Source: Streptomyces coacervatus
Lineage (GTDB): Bacteria > Actinomycetota > Actinomycetes > Streptomycetales > Streptomycetaceae
Direction of reading: 5' to 3'
Length of the DNA stretch: 64,000 bases
NCBI RefSeq assembly: GCF_029223485.1
Contig: NZ_JARHTP010000011.1
Span: 124,001 to 188,000 of the forward strand
This document shows, in pieces, positions 35,511-43,571 of the stretch (positions within the stretch are counted from its first letter, which is position 1; each line of letters begins with the position of its first letter). A program made the position numbers and the translations under genes. The notes beneath the pieces were generated by a model. That model did no database searches. It was not told where the DNA came from and worked only from the letters and a program-made list of their open reading frames with translations.

Positions 35511-37589
35511 TCAGACGCCGTACGGGTTGCCGTAGTGCAGGTTCTGCGCGTTCTGGACGTAGCCCGGCGTGATCGACTCGCTGACGCCCTCGACACCGGT
35601 GACGGCGTGAGCGGCGAGCGGGCCACCGGTGGAGCGGACGGTGCCGGTCAGATCGCCGGCGAAGGGCGCGACCTGGCCCGCGACGCCGTACGTGAACGGG
35701 TCGACGTCGCCGACGACGCCGTACGCGAAGGGCGCGACATCGCCCGCGACGCCGTACGCCAGCGTCGTCGCACTGCCGCCGACGCCCTGGACCACGGGCT
35801 CGACCAGGTCGACGACGGGCTGCGCGACCTGCGTGACACCCTGCGCGAACTGCGGCACCTGGCCGGTCACGCCGTACGCCAGGCCGGTCGCGTCACCGGT
35901 CACGCCGTACGCGAGCGGCGCCACGTCCGCGGCGATCCCGCCGGCGAACGGCCGGACGTCACCCGCGACGCCGTACGCCAGCCCGCCCGCGTCCCCGACG
36001 GCCTGCCCGGCGACCGGCAGCACGCCGTCCACAGTGGTGTGCGCGACGGGTGGCAGCACGCTGCCCGTGACATCACCGGTGACGTCACCGACCAGGCCGG
36101 TGGCGTACGGCGGTACGTCCGCGACGACGCCGGTCGCGACCGGCGCCACGCCGTACACGGCACCGCCGGCCACCGACTGCACGTCGTACACCGCGCCACG
36201 CGCGACGGGCGTCACGCCGTGGACCACACCGCCGACCACCGGCTGCACGCCCTCGACGGCGTGGGCGGCGACCGGCTGGACGCCCTGCACTGCGTGCGCG
36301 ACCACCGGCTGGACGCCCTCGACGACCCCGCCCGCGACCGGCTGGACGTCGGCCACGACGCCGTACGCCAGCGCCGTCACGGCGTCGACCGTGTGACCGG
36401 CGGCCTGCCGGACCCCGGTCACGGCGCCGCCCGCGACGGGCAGCACGCCGTTCACCGCACCGGTGGCGACCGGTGCCACGCCGTCCACCGCGTGGGTGGC
36501 GACCGGCAGCACGCCGCTCACGGCGCCCGTGGCGACCGGCGTCACGCCGTCCACGGCGTGCGTCGCGGTGGGTGCGACCCCGCCGCCGGTCCGCTCGGCG
36601 ACCGGGACGACGCCCGCCACCGCCTGACCGACGACCGGCGTGATGCTGTGCACGGCGTCGGCCGCGAGGGGCGGGACGACGGCCGCGGCCGTCTCCGCGA
36701 CGACGGGGGTGACCGTGCCGGGGACGCTCTTGACGGTGCCGACGACCTTCAGCTCGACGCCGTCCACCGTGCCCGTGACATGGCCCGGCACCGCGGAAAC
36801 GGAGGCCTGGGCGGCGCCGGCTACGGCACCGGCCTCGCCCTGCCCGATGGCGGCCACGCCTGCGGCACGGCCCTGGACGCCCGCCGCGGTGCGGCCCGCG
36901 CCCGCGACGGTGTGCTGCGCCTTCGTCCGTACGACACCGTCGACGCCCTGCGCCTGGGTGCGGGCCGCCGACTGCACGCCCTGGAGCTTCGTCTGGGCGG
37001 CGGCAAGGGCCTGCTCCAGCTCCGGCGCGAAGGCGGCCAGCGGGCCGAAGAGGTAGTCGACCTCGCCCCGGGGGGAGTCGGTCGTGTCGGTGACGGTGGT
37101 GCGGGCGGTGGCGTTGGCGCCCTGGGCCGCGGCCTTCGCCTCGGCCTGCGCGGCACGGGCGGCCTTGGCGCCCTGGATGGCGGCGGTGCCCTTGACCTTG
37201 GACGCCTTCTTGGCCGCCTGCGGGACGGACACCTTGCCGTCGACGTACTTGCGGACCTGCTCGGCAGTGCCACCGGGCGTCGCCTTCTCGGCGCCGGCGA
37301 CGGTGCCGGTGGCCGTGGAGGTCGCCTTGGCCGCGGTGCCGCCGACCGTCCCGGTGACGCCGGAGACGGTGTCCTGGACGCCGGTGACGACGCCGTCGAC
37401 CGTGCCGGTGACGGTGTCGGTCAGCGTGCCGAGGGTGCTGTCGGTGTCGACGGTCGCGTCGGCGTTCGTGTCGGAGACGGACAGGGAGGAGGAGGGCAGC
37501 TCGTCAGCGCTGGCGACAGCGGAACCGAGCGCCCACGCGCCGGTGACACCGGCGGCTATGACGATGGAGCGACGGATGTTCTTGTTCAT
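35511..37589 (-). CDS. Secreted protein built of 11-residue repeats
   Basis: A 692-residue exported protein. The signal peptide ends near residue 28 (WALGSAVASA). Residues 30-300 are Ala/Thr/Gly/Val-rich with amphipathic helical stretches. Roughly residues 310-660 are tandem 11-residue units of the form PVA-xx-AV-xGV-x, for example PVATHAVDGVT then PVATGAVSGVL, with at least 15 consecutive copies and more degenerate ones after, some centred on LAYGV. No Cys, catalytic motif or anchor is seen. The 11-residue period recalls amphipathic 11-mer proteins (LEA-like, apolipoprotein-like), but Gly and Val content is high, so a beta structure is also possible. Family not recognised. Confidence 0.85.
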   Translation of the reverse strand: MNKNIRRSIVIAAGVTGAWALGSAVASADELPSSSLSVSDTNADATVDTDSTLGTLTDTVTGTVDGVVTGVQDTVSGVTGTVGGTAAKATSTATGTVAGAEKATPGGTAEQVRKYVDGKVSVPQAAKKASKVKGTAAIQGAKAARAAQAEAKAAAQGANATARTTVTDTTDSPRGEVDYLFGPLAAFAPELEQALAAAQTKLQGVQSAARTQAQGVDGVVRTKAQHTVAGAGRTAAGVQGRAAGVAAIGQGEAGAVAGAAQASVSAVPGHVTGTVDGVELKVVGTVKSVPGTVTPVVAETAAAVVPPLAADAVHSITPVVGQAVAGVVPVAERTGGGVAPTATHAVDGVTPVATGAVSGVLPVATHAVDGVAPVATGAVNGVLPVAGGAVTGVRQAAGHTVDAVTALAYGVVADVQPVAGGVVEGVQPVVAHAVQGVQPVAAHAVEGVQPVVGGVVHGVTPVARGAVYDVQSVAGGAVYGVAPVATGVVADVPPYATGLVGDVTGDVTGSVLPPVAHTTVDGVLPVAGQAVGDAGGLAYGVAGDVRPFAGGIAADVAPLAYGVTGDATGLAYGVTGQVPQFAQGVTQVAQPVVDLVEPVVQGVGGSATTLAYGVAGDVAPFAYGVVGDVDPFTYGVAGQVAPFAGDLTGTVRSTGGPLAAHAVTGVEGVSESITPGYVQNAQNLHYGNPYGV

Positions 37590-37834
37590 GCGTGCGTCAG
37601 ATCCTTAGATCCCTGGGAGCTCCGAGGCTCCTTGATCTCAGGGGAGATCCGGGGAGCTCAGGGGAGTTCCGGGGCTTCTTCGAAGGGCTTGGAGCGCCGC
37701 TTCCGGTCCTGGTCCGGGGAGTCGGGACCAGCGGAATCGGCGGCTTCCGTCCGGAGAACGAAGGACGTCCGGACGGGCGGGCAGACCTGCTCCGCCCCCG
37801 CGCGGCAGGTCCGTAGCGGGGGGAAGGACCGGCC

Positions 37835-38851
37835 CTAGCCGGGGAATACGGGAATGTCCCGGTGCCTGTCCCGGGTCCCGGCCGCGGCTGCGCGAGCGGC
37901 GGCGCCGGGCACAAGCCGCACGGGCGCCCGGTGGTTCAGGGCGACGGCGTGCGCGTCACCGTGCCTGGAGCTGCCGTTGTCGACCGCGGCCCGGTTGGCC
38001 GACGCATCGGCCGGGTCGCGGTCGGGAGCCTGCTGCGCCGGGGCATACCCGGCACCGGCGGGCCGCTGCGCGGAGGCCGTGTGGGTGGCATTGGCGGTGA
38101 CGGTGACGTCGGCGGCGAACCGCGGCCCGTCCGCCGTACCGCTCGACCTCGCTCCGGAGCGCCTGTCGTCGACGGCGCCATCCGTCGCCGAGTGCCCCGC
38201 GGCACCCGGCTGCGGCGCCTGCGCGACCGGCGCGGGAAGTATCTGGCCCGGCTGCGCGGGAAGACCGGGAAGGCCCGGCACCGACGGGGACCCGGGCAGT
38301 CCCGGCAGGGCGGGCAACGACGACAACGGCGGTATCTGCGCGGTCGCCCTGCCCAGCCCGGCAGTCACCGCCTCCACCAGACCACCGACCGGCCGCACGA
38401 CACGATCGCCCACGGACTGGACGAGGTCACCGGTCAGGGGAGCGAGGACCTGATCGGCCGCGCCCAGGTGCGAGAGGGACTCGGTGATCGGGTGCGCGGG
38501 TCCGGGATCGGGCTTGGCGTCGGCCGGCGCCGGCGCGGCGGGAGCCGTCGGCTTGGGCTCGGCGGCGGGCGGCGCGGTGTGCGTCGCGGGTACGGCCGCA
38601 GCGTTCGTCAGCCGACCGACCGTACCGACCGCACTGCTAGTCAACGACCGGACGCCGTCCGCCGGAGCGGTCGACACGGCCTCGGACGCGGAGGCGGCCG
38701 GCGCCCCCTCCGCCGCATGCGCCTGCTCCCCGCAGAGGAAGCCCAGCGCGAACAACCCGCCCACCAGCAGGACCACTTGCAGCGCACGCCGTCCGGCCGC
38801 CGTGCGCATCACGCGCAGAGCGGCACCGGGCAAGGCTGCTGGCCAGGTCAA
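37835..38851 (-). CDS. Secreted or membrane-anchored low-complexity protein
   Basis: A 338-residue protein with an N-terminal hydrophobic segment (VVLLVGGLFALGFLCGEQAHAA) that is either a signal peptide or an anchor. The rest is Ala/Pro/Gly-rich, with a VGRLTNAAAVP region, a stretch VVRPVGGLVEAVT and a Leu/Pro/Gly repeat (LPALPGLPGSPSVPGLPGLP). TTG 38851 is chosen because GGGAGG lies upstream; ATG 38809 (MRTAAGRR) is an alternative. Three 10-base repeats lie just before it. It may be functionally linked to the repeat protein 245 bases downstream. No family recognised. Confidence 0.72.
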   Translation of the reverse strand: MTWPAALPGAALRVMRTAAGRRALQVVLLVGGLFALGFLCGEQAHAAEGAPAASASEAVSTAPADGVRSLTSSAVGTVGRLTNAAAVPATHTAPPAAEPKPTAPAAPAPADAKPDPGPAHPITESLSHLGAADQVLAPLTGDLVQSVGDRVVRPVGGLVEAVTAGLGRATAQIPPLSSLPALPGLPGSPSVPGLPGLPAQPGQILPAPVAQAPQPGAAGHSATDGAVDDRRSGARSSGTADGPRFAADVTVTANATHTASAQRPAGAGYAPAQQAPDRDPADASANRAAVDNGSSRHGDAHAVALNHRAPVRLVPGAAARAAAAGTRDRHRDIPVFPG

Positions 38852-38894
38852 GAGGGGGTGGTCCTCCCGTGCGGCGGAACGAATTTCACGCGAC

Positions 38895-38934
38895 GAGCCG
38901 TAATGAACCGTAACGAGCCGTAACGAGCTATGAG
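38895..38934 (-). repeat. Helically phased 10-base direct repeats
   Basis: GAGCCGTAAT, GAACCGTAAC and GAGCCGTAAC follow each other exactly (38895-38924), with a degraded fourth unit to 38934. They lie 44-84 bases upstream of the start of the low-complexity secreted protein gene, one unit per helical turn, as would suit an activator binding in tandem. Confidence 0.6.
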
Positions 38935-39120
38935 TCGGCGCGACGTGGTCCGGAACGAGCGGAGCAACGGCGCACCGCTGATGAGGCGTCGATACTCGCA
39001 CGGCCCTCCCGAGGTTGCGCAAGCCCCCCGTTACTGATGGGTAGGCATGTCCGTTTTGCTGGTCGAAGTCGGACGACGATGCATCGACAAATCGTCAGCG
39101 AACGCTCCATCTCTGCCCGG

Positions 39121-40296
39121 TCATGCCGTGTCAGGTATGGGCAGCGGGCGCTTCTCGATCGCCGCCGCCATCACTTCGGGGAACAGATCGGGGGTGCACG
39201 CGAACGCCGGTGCCCCCAGCGCGGCGAGCGCGGCCGCATGCTCCCGGTCGTAGGCGGGCGCCCCTTCGTCCGACAGCGCGAGCAGCGTCACGAACTGCAC
39301 TCCCGACGCCTTCATCGCCGCGACCCGCTTGAGCATCTCGTTCCGTATCCCTCCCTCGTACAGATCGCTGATGAGCACGACCACCGTCTCCGCGGGTCGG
39401 GTGATCTGCGACTGGCAGTAGGCGAGTGCCCGGTTGATGTCCGTGCCGCCGCCGAGCTGGGTCCCGAACAGCACGTCCACGGGGTCGTCCAGCTGGTCGG
39501 TGAGGTCGACGACCGCCGTGTCGAAGACGACAAGCCGCGTGTTGATCGACCGCATGGACGCGAGCACCGCCCCGAAGACGGACGCGTAGACCACGGACGC
39601 CGCCATCGACCCCGACTGGTCGATGCAGAGGACGACCTCCTTCTTCACCGACTGGGACGCCCGCCCGTAGCCGATGAGCCGCTCCGGCACGATGGTCCGG
39701 TACTCGGGGAGATAGTGCTTGAGGTTGGCCGCGATGGTGCGGTTCCAGTCGATGTCGTGGTGGCGCGGCCGGTTGATACGGGCGCTGCGGTCGAGGGCCC
39801 CGGTGAGGGTGGCCCGGGTACGGGTGGCGAGCCGCTTCTCAAGGTCCTCGACGACCTTGCGCACGACGGCCCGTGCCGTCTCCTTGGTCGTCTCCGGCAT
39901 CGCCTTGTTGAGCGAGAGCAGCGTGCCGACAAGGTGTACGTCGGCCTCCACCGCCGCCAGCATCTCCGGCTCCAGCAGCAGCGCGGACAGCCCCAGCCGG
40001 TCGATGGCATCGCGCTGCATGACCTGTACGACGGAGGAGGGGAAATACGTCCGGATGTCCCCCAGCCAGCGCGCCACCGACGGCGCCGATGCCCCGAGCC
40101 CCGCCGAACGGTCCCGCCCCGTCTGTCCCTGCTTGTCCCCCTTCCCGTACAGCGCGGCCAACGCCCCGTCCATCGCGCTGTCCTGCCCCGACAGCGCGCA
40201 TCCCGTGCCGTCGGCGGCGTCGCCCCCGAGCACGAGCCGCCAGCGCCGCAGCCGCTCCTGTCCCGGGGCTGCCGGGTCCATGGCCTCGGTCGTCAT
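39121..40296 (-). CDS. VWA-domain protein of the MoxR/DUF5682 cluster
   Basis: A 391-residue protein. The von Willebrand A domain occupies roughly residues 205-385: the metal site DxSxS is CIDQSGSMAAS, the Thr position is in LGGGTDINRA and the Asp in VVLISDLYEGG. Residues 1-200 are helical. VWA proteins next to MoxR ATPases generally act as partners whose metal site couples to the ATPase. ATG 40296 is preceded by GGAGGTG and overlaps the stop of the 52-residue ORF (ATGA). It is the last gene of the cluster. The frame is open upstream to 40497 but without support. Confidence 0.93.
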   Translation of the reverse strand: MTTEAMDPAAPGQERLRRWRLVLGGDAADGTGCALSGQDSAMDGALAALYGKGDKQGQTGRDRSAGLGASAPSVARWLGDIRTYFPSSVVQVMQRDAIDRLGLSALLLEPEMLAAVEADVHLVGTLLSLNKAMPETTKETARAVVRKVVEDLEKRLATRTRATLTGALDRSARINRPRHHDIDWNRTIAANLKHYLPEYRTIVPERLIGYGRASQSVKKEVVLCIDQSGSMAASVVYASVFGAVLASMRSINTRLVVFDTAVVDLTDQLDDPVDVLFGTQLGGGTDINRALAYCQSQITRPAETVVVLISDLYEGGIRNEMLKRVAAMKASGVQFVTLLALSDEGAPAYDREHAAALAALGAPAFACTPDLFPEVMAAAIEKRPLPIPDTA

Positions 40297-40451
40297 CGGC
40301 ACACCTCCGTACGGGGCCGGTCCCAGAGCGGCATCACCGGCACGGTCGTCGTCGGCACCCGGCCCTCCTCCCGGAGCTTCTGCGCGACGCCGCGGACGGC
40401 GTCGCCCCCACTGCCCCGTCGCCTCTGCTCCCGCAGTCCTTCGGCTGTCAT
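40293..40451 (-). CDS. Small ORF (52 residues) between the DUF5682 and VWA genes
   Basis: It begins MTAEGLREQRRRGSGGD and ends WDRPRTEVCR; it is basic and partly helical. The start ATG shares bases with the DUF5682 stop (ATGA) and its own stop overlaps the VWA start (ATGA), so it fills the junction exactly. This double coupling is the main evidence that it is translated. No family recognised. Confidence 0.72.
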   Translation of the reverse strand: MTAEGLREQRRRGSGGDAVRGVAQKLREEGRVPTTTVPVMPLWDRPRTEVCR

Positions 40452-43366
40452 CCCGCCACCCCCACAAGGTTGTTGTCGACGCCGTCGTCCTCGGCACCCG
40501 ATGCTGCTCCGCCCGGTTCCAGCCCCAGCAGCAGCCGGACCACCGGTAGCACGGCGTCCGCGCGCCCGGGGTCGAGGTCGGCTCCGAAGCCCGGTATGCC
40601 GGAGCCGGCGGCCGTCACGCTCCCCCGCTCCCCCGGTCCGCGCCGGACCAGCTCGCCCAGCGTCCGGCGCACCCCCGGCTCGTACGCCGAGAACGTCCGC
40701 CGCAGCAGGGGCAGTACGTCCGTGAACGCCTCCGCCGGCACTCCGGTCAGCCAGGCGTCGACCAGTCCGAGCAGCCGCTCGTCGTGCACGAGGAGCATCC
40801 CGCCGCCGGATCCTCCGCCGACGAAGCCCTCGATCCACGCGGCCGCGTCCCCTGGTGGCGTCCCCGGCGACAGCATGAGCCCCATGAGCCGTGCCGCCTC
40901 GTCCTGCGCCAGCTCCCCGTCGTCCAGCAGCAGCCGCACGGCCCGCCCCCGGACCACACCGGGCACCGTGTCCCGGACGGACAGCACACGCAGCACCGAG
41001 TGCCAGCGGCCACGCAGATCACGGTGGTCCTGCGCGGGGGCCGTGCCCGAGTGCTCCGTCGCGCGGTGCCCGGGGGCCGAGCCGGAGTGCTCCGTCGCGC
41101 GGTGCCCGGGGGCCGAGCGGTCGGCGGGCACGTCTGCCGTGCGGTTCGCCTGCGGGGGCAGGTCGCCGGTGGATTCAGCCACCCGGTGGGCAAGCGCGGC
41201 CGCATCGCCCAGCAGCCCCACCGCCCCGTGCACCGCGTCCACATGGCGCCGCATCTCCTCGGCCGCGTCCGCGTCCAGGGCCGCACAGGCCGGGGGCAGG
41301 CCGACGAATATCCGCTCGGCGAGACCCGCGGCGACCCCTGCCAACGCCCCGGTGTCCGTACCGCGCACATCGCCGTACCTCAGGGAACGGACCAGTGCGG
41401 GCAGGGCCTGCGCGAGGTGGCCGACGTCCGTGTCGAGTGCCGCCCGGTCGGCGAGGACCTGCATCACCACCGGTAGCGCCGCAGGTAGTTCGGACAACAG
41501 GCAGCGCTCAGCGAGCCCGGTGACGTCCGCCAGGGCCTGTGCGGCGACGGCGTCCGCCTCCGCCTTGGCCGTCGCGGCGGCGAGCACCGTCGTACCCCAC
41601 ACCCCGGCCTCCGCCACCCGCACAGACAGCTCCGGTTCCCAGCGCAGCCGCCACGTCTCCCGGAACGTGCCCGTACTGCCCCGCGAGGCCACCGGCTCGC
41701 CCCACGTCACACCCAGCAACCGCAGCCGGTGCAGCAGCCTGCTGCGCCCGGCGTCGGTCTCCTTGCGCAGGTCGAGCTCCAACTCCCGCTCCAGCGCCTC
41801 CGGTTTGAGTCGCAGTCGGCGCTGGATCCGGTCCAGATCCCGCTGCAATGGCACCGCGGGCGCGGCCTGCGGCACCTCCCCCAGCACGTCCCCGACGACC
41901 AGCCGGTCGTGCACCAGCGCCAACGGCACGTCCGAGCCCTCGCACATCACTGCGCGCACCGCGTCGGTCGTCTCGCCGAGTCCCGGCAGCGGACGGCCCC
42001 GCATCACGGCGAGCGTCTCCGCCAGCCGCACCGCCTCGATTACATGCGCCGAGGAGACGATCCGGTCCTCGTCCCGCAGCAGTCCGGCCACCTTGGTCAT
42101 CCACCGCTCGACCGGCCGGTCCGGGGCGGCGAACAGATGCCCGTACCAGCCAGGCGAGTCGATTCCCGCCCCGTACCCGCTGACCCGCGACAGCCTCCGG
42201 TACGTCCACGGCACCCACGTCATGTCCGCCTTGACCTTGGGCAGCCCCTTCACCAACGCCCGGTCGGCGGCGACGGCCGTCTTCTGCCGCAGCGCCGGAA
42301 CGTGCCAGGCCCCACACACGACGGCCACCGCATCCCCGAACTCCCGCTGCGCCGCCCGCACCTGGAGCCGCATATACGCCTCCCGCACGAGATCCCGGTC
42401 ATGCCCGCCACTGCCGTACGCCTCCCGCAGCGCCCCCATGGCCTCTTCGAGCACGAGGAACGGCGCGAACGCGCCCCCCTCTCCCATCCCCCGGTGCTCG
42501 ACGACGTCCTCCCACCACCGCTCGGGGTCGTCGTACCCGGCGGCTTCGGCAAGCACGGCAAGGGGGTCGACACGGACGCCGACCTCGACGGCCGAGCTGC
42601 CGGCGGAGGGCTGCGCACGTGGATCGGCATCGGGGGCGTGGTCGGTGTCGAGGTCGAGGTCGCGGTCGCGGTCGCGGTCAGTGTCTGTGTCGGTGTCTGT
42701 GTCGATGTCGATGTCGATGTCGGTATCGGTATCGACGCCGGAGCCGGCTCCGGCTCCGGTCTCTGCCTCGGGGCCGGAGCCGCCCCCAGTGTCGGCTCCG
42801 GCCCCTGCCCCGACCCCGGAGTTGGCGTCGGATCCGCCCCCGGTCCCGCCCCCAGCACCGGAGTTGGTATCGCCCCCGCGCTCGGCGCCCTCGCCGCCCA
42901 CGCCCCCGCGCCCGGCGTCGCTGTCGGCCACGCCGCCCGCGGCCGAATCGCCGTCGCCCCCAGGCCCGTTGCCGACTCCCCCGCCGGGCCCGCCCTCATC
43001 GTCCTTCCGCCACGCCAAGGTGTGCGTCGCAGGCAAATCGATGAAGCGTGCCGGGACTTCGTGCTCCAGGGCCCACCGGATCGCGACCCACTCCGGGGAG
43101 AACTCGGCGAGCGGCCAGAAGGCCGAGCGGCCGGGCTCGTCCACGGCGTGGGCGAGGAGGGCGACCGGAGGCCGCATGTCCTCCTCGGCGGCCAGCGGGA
43201 TCAACGCGTCGGCCTCGGGCGGCCCCTCGATCAGGACGGCCCGGGGCCGGGCCGCGTCCAACGCCGCCCGTACCGCCCGCGCCGAGCCGGGTCCGTGATG
43301 CCGTACGCCGAGCAGCAGCGGCCCGCCACCGGCCTGGAAGCTCCCGCCCCTCGCAGTCCCTGTCAC
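40448..43366 (-). CDS. DUF5682 family protein
   Basis: A 972-residue protein. The N-terminus (LLLGVRHHGPGSARAV, ARPRAVLIEGPPEAD) matches the DUF5682 family, whose members are encoded with MoxR ATPases and VWA proteins. The family enzyme activity is not established to my knowledge; the His-His-Gly-Pro block recalls metal-dependent hydrolase or TraB/ChaN-like folds (inference). Residues about 119-259 are a low-complexity insert, Gly/Ser/Asp-rich, including a run of Asp alternating with Thr, Ile, Arg or Leu. The C-terminal half is helical. GTG 43366 has GAGGGGG upstream. The frame is open to 43543, but that would overlap the 60-residue ORF. Confidence 0.9.
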   Translation of the reverse strand: MTGTARGGSFQAGGGPLLLGVRHHGPGSARAVRAALDAARPRAVLIEGPPEADALIPLAAEEDMRPPVALLAHAVDEPGRSAFWPLAEFSPEWVAIRWALEHEVPARFIDLPATHTLAWRKDDEGGPGGGVGNGPGGDGDSAAGGVADSDAGRGGVGGEGAERGGDTNSGAGGGTGGGSDANSGVGAGAGADTGGGSGPEAETGAGAGSGVDTDTDIDIDIDTDTDTDTDRDRDRDLDLDTDHAPDADPRAQPSAGSSAVEVGVRVDPLAVLAEAAGYDDPERWWEDVVEHRGMGEGGAFAPFLVLEEAMGALREAYGSGGHDRDLVREAYMRLQVRAAQREFGDAVAVVCGAWHVPALRQKTAVAADRALVKGLPKVKADMTWVPWTYRRLSRVSGYGAGIDSPGWYGHLFAAPDRPVERWMTKVAGLLRDEDRIVSSAHVIEAVRLAETLAVMRGRPLPGLGETTDAVRAVMCEGSDVPLALVHDRLVVGDVLGEVPQAAPAVPLQRDLDRIQRRLRLKPEALERELELDLRKETDAGRSRLLHRLRLLGVTWGEPVASRGSTGTFRETWRLRWEPELSVRVAEAGVWGTTVLAAATAKAEADAVAAQALADVTGLAERCLLSELPAALPVVMQVLADRAALDTDVGHLAQALPALVRSLRYGDVRGTDTGALAGVAAGLAERIFVGLPPACAALDADAAEEMRRHVDAVHGAVGLLGDAAALAHRVAESTGDLPPQANRTADVPADRSAPGHRATEHSGSAPGHRATEHSGTAPAQDHRDLRGRWHSVLRVLSVRDTVPGVVRGRAVRLLLDDGELAQDEAARLMGLMLSPGTPPGDAAAWIEGFVGGGSGGGMLLVHDERLLGLVDAWLTGVPAEAFTDVLPLLRRTFSAYEPGVRRTLGELVRRGPGERGSVTAAGSGIPGFGADLDPGRADAVLPVVRLLLGLEPGGAASGAEDDGVDNNLVGVAG
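42641..42736 (-). repeat. Hexanucleotide tandem array inside the DUF5682 gene
   Basis: Sixteen consecutive six-base units of the form GTCGNN or close variants (for example three GTCGCG and three GTCGAT). On the coding strand they give Asp-x dipeptides (DTDIDIDIDTDTD, then DRDRDRDLDLD). Such an array can change length by slippage without breaking the frame. Confidence 0.85.
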
Positions 43367-43388
43367 GCCGTCCCCCTCGTCGTCCTGG

Positions 43389-43571
43389 TCATCGGACCCC
43401 TCGATTGCCGCCGCCGGACGGCTTCCGGCTGTACTCCGCGCCGCTGCCGTTCCCGACGTACGCCCCGTCCTCGTATGCCATGCGCACGGAGCCGCCACCC
43501 GGCCCCTGGCCCCCGCCCGACCCCTTGTTCCCACCGCTCCCACCCGGTCGCCCCCACCCCAGGTCGTTCAC
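43389..43571 (-). CDS. Small Gly-rich ORF (60 residues) between the MoxR and DUF5682 genes
   Basis: The product begins with GTG, then NDLGWGRPGGSGGNKG, and ends GGGNRGVR; about 40 percent Gly. Its GTG overlaps the MoxR stop (GTGA) and GGGAGGTG, a near-perfect ribosome site, lies five bases upstream inside the MoxR 3' end. It ends 22 bases before the DUF5682 start. These signals support translation despite its low complexity. No family recognised. Confidence 0.68.
   Translation of the reverse strand: MNDLGWGRPGGSGGNKGSGGGQGPGGGSVRMAYEDGAYVGNGSGAEYSRKPSGGGNRGVR

Noticed and set aside
35600-36660. Regular 33-base repeats considered as a CRISPR array
   Set aside because: The units are contiguous with no spacers and stay in frame inside a coding region; no cas genes are nearby.
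35289-37838. 849-residue ORF opposite the 11-residue-repeat protein
   Set aside because: Its repeats (GRDRRHAVH and similar) are simply the antisense reading of the 33-base units. It has no signal peptide, and the minus-strand reading has a proper one.
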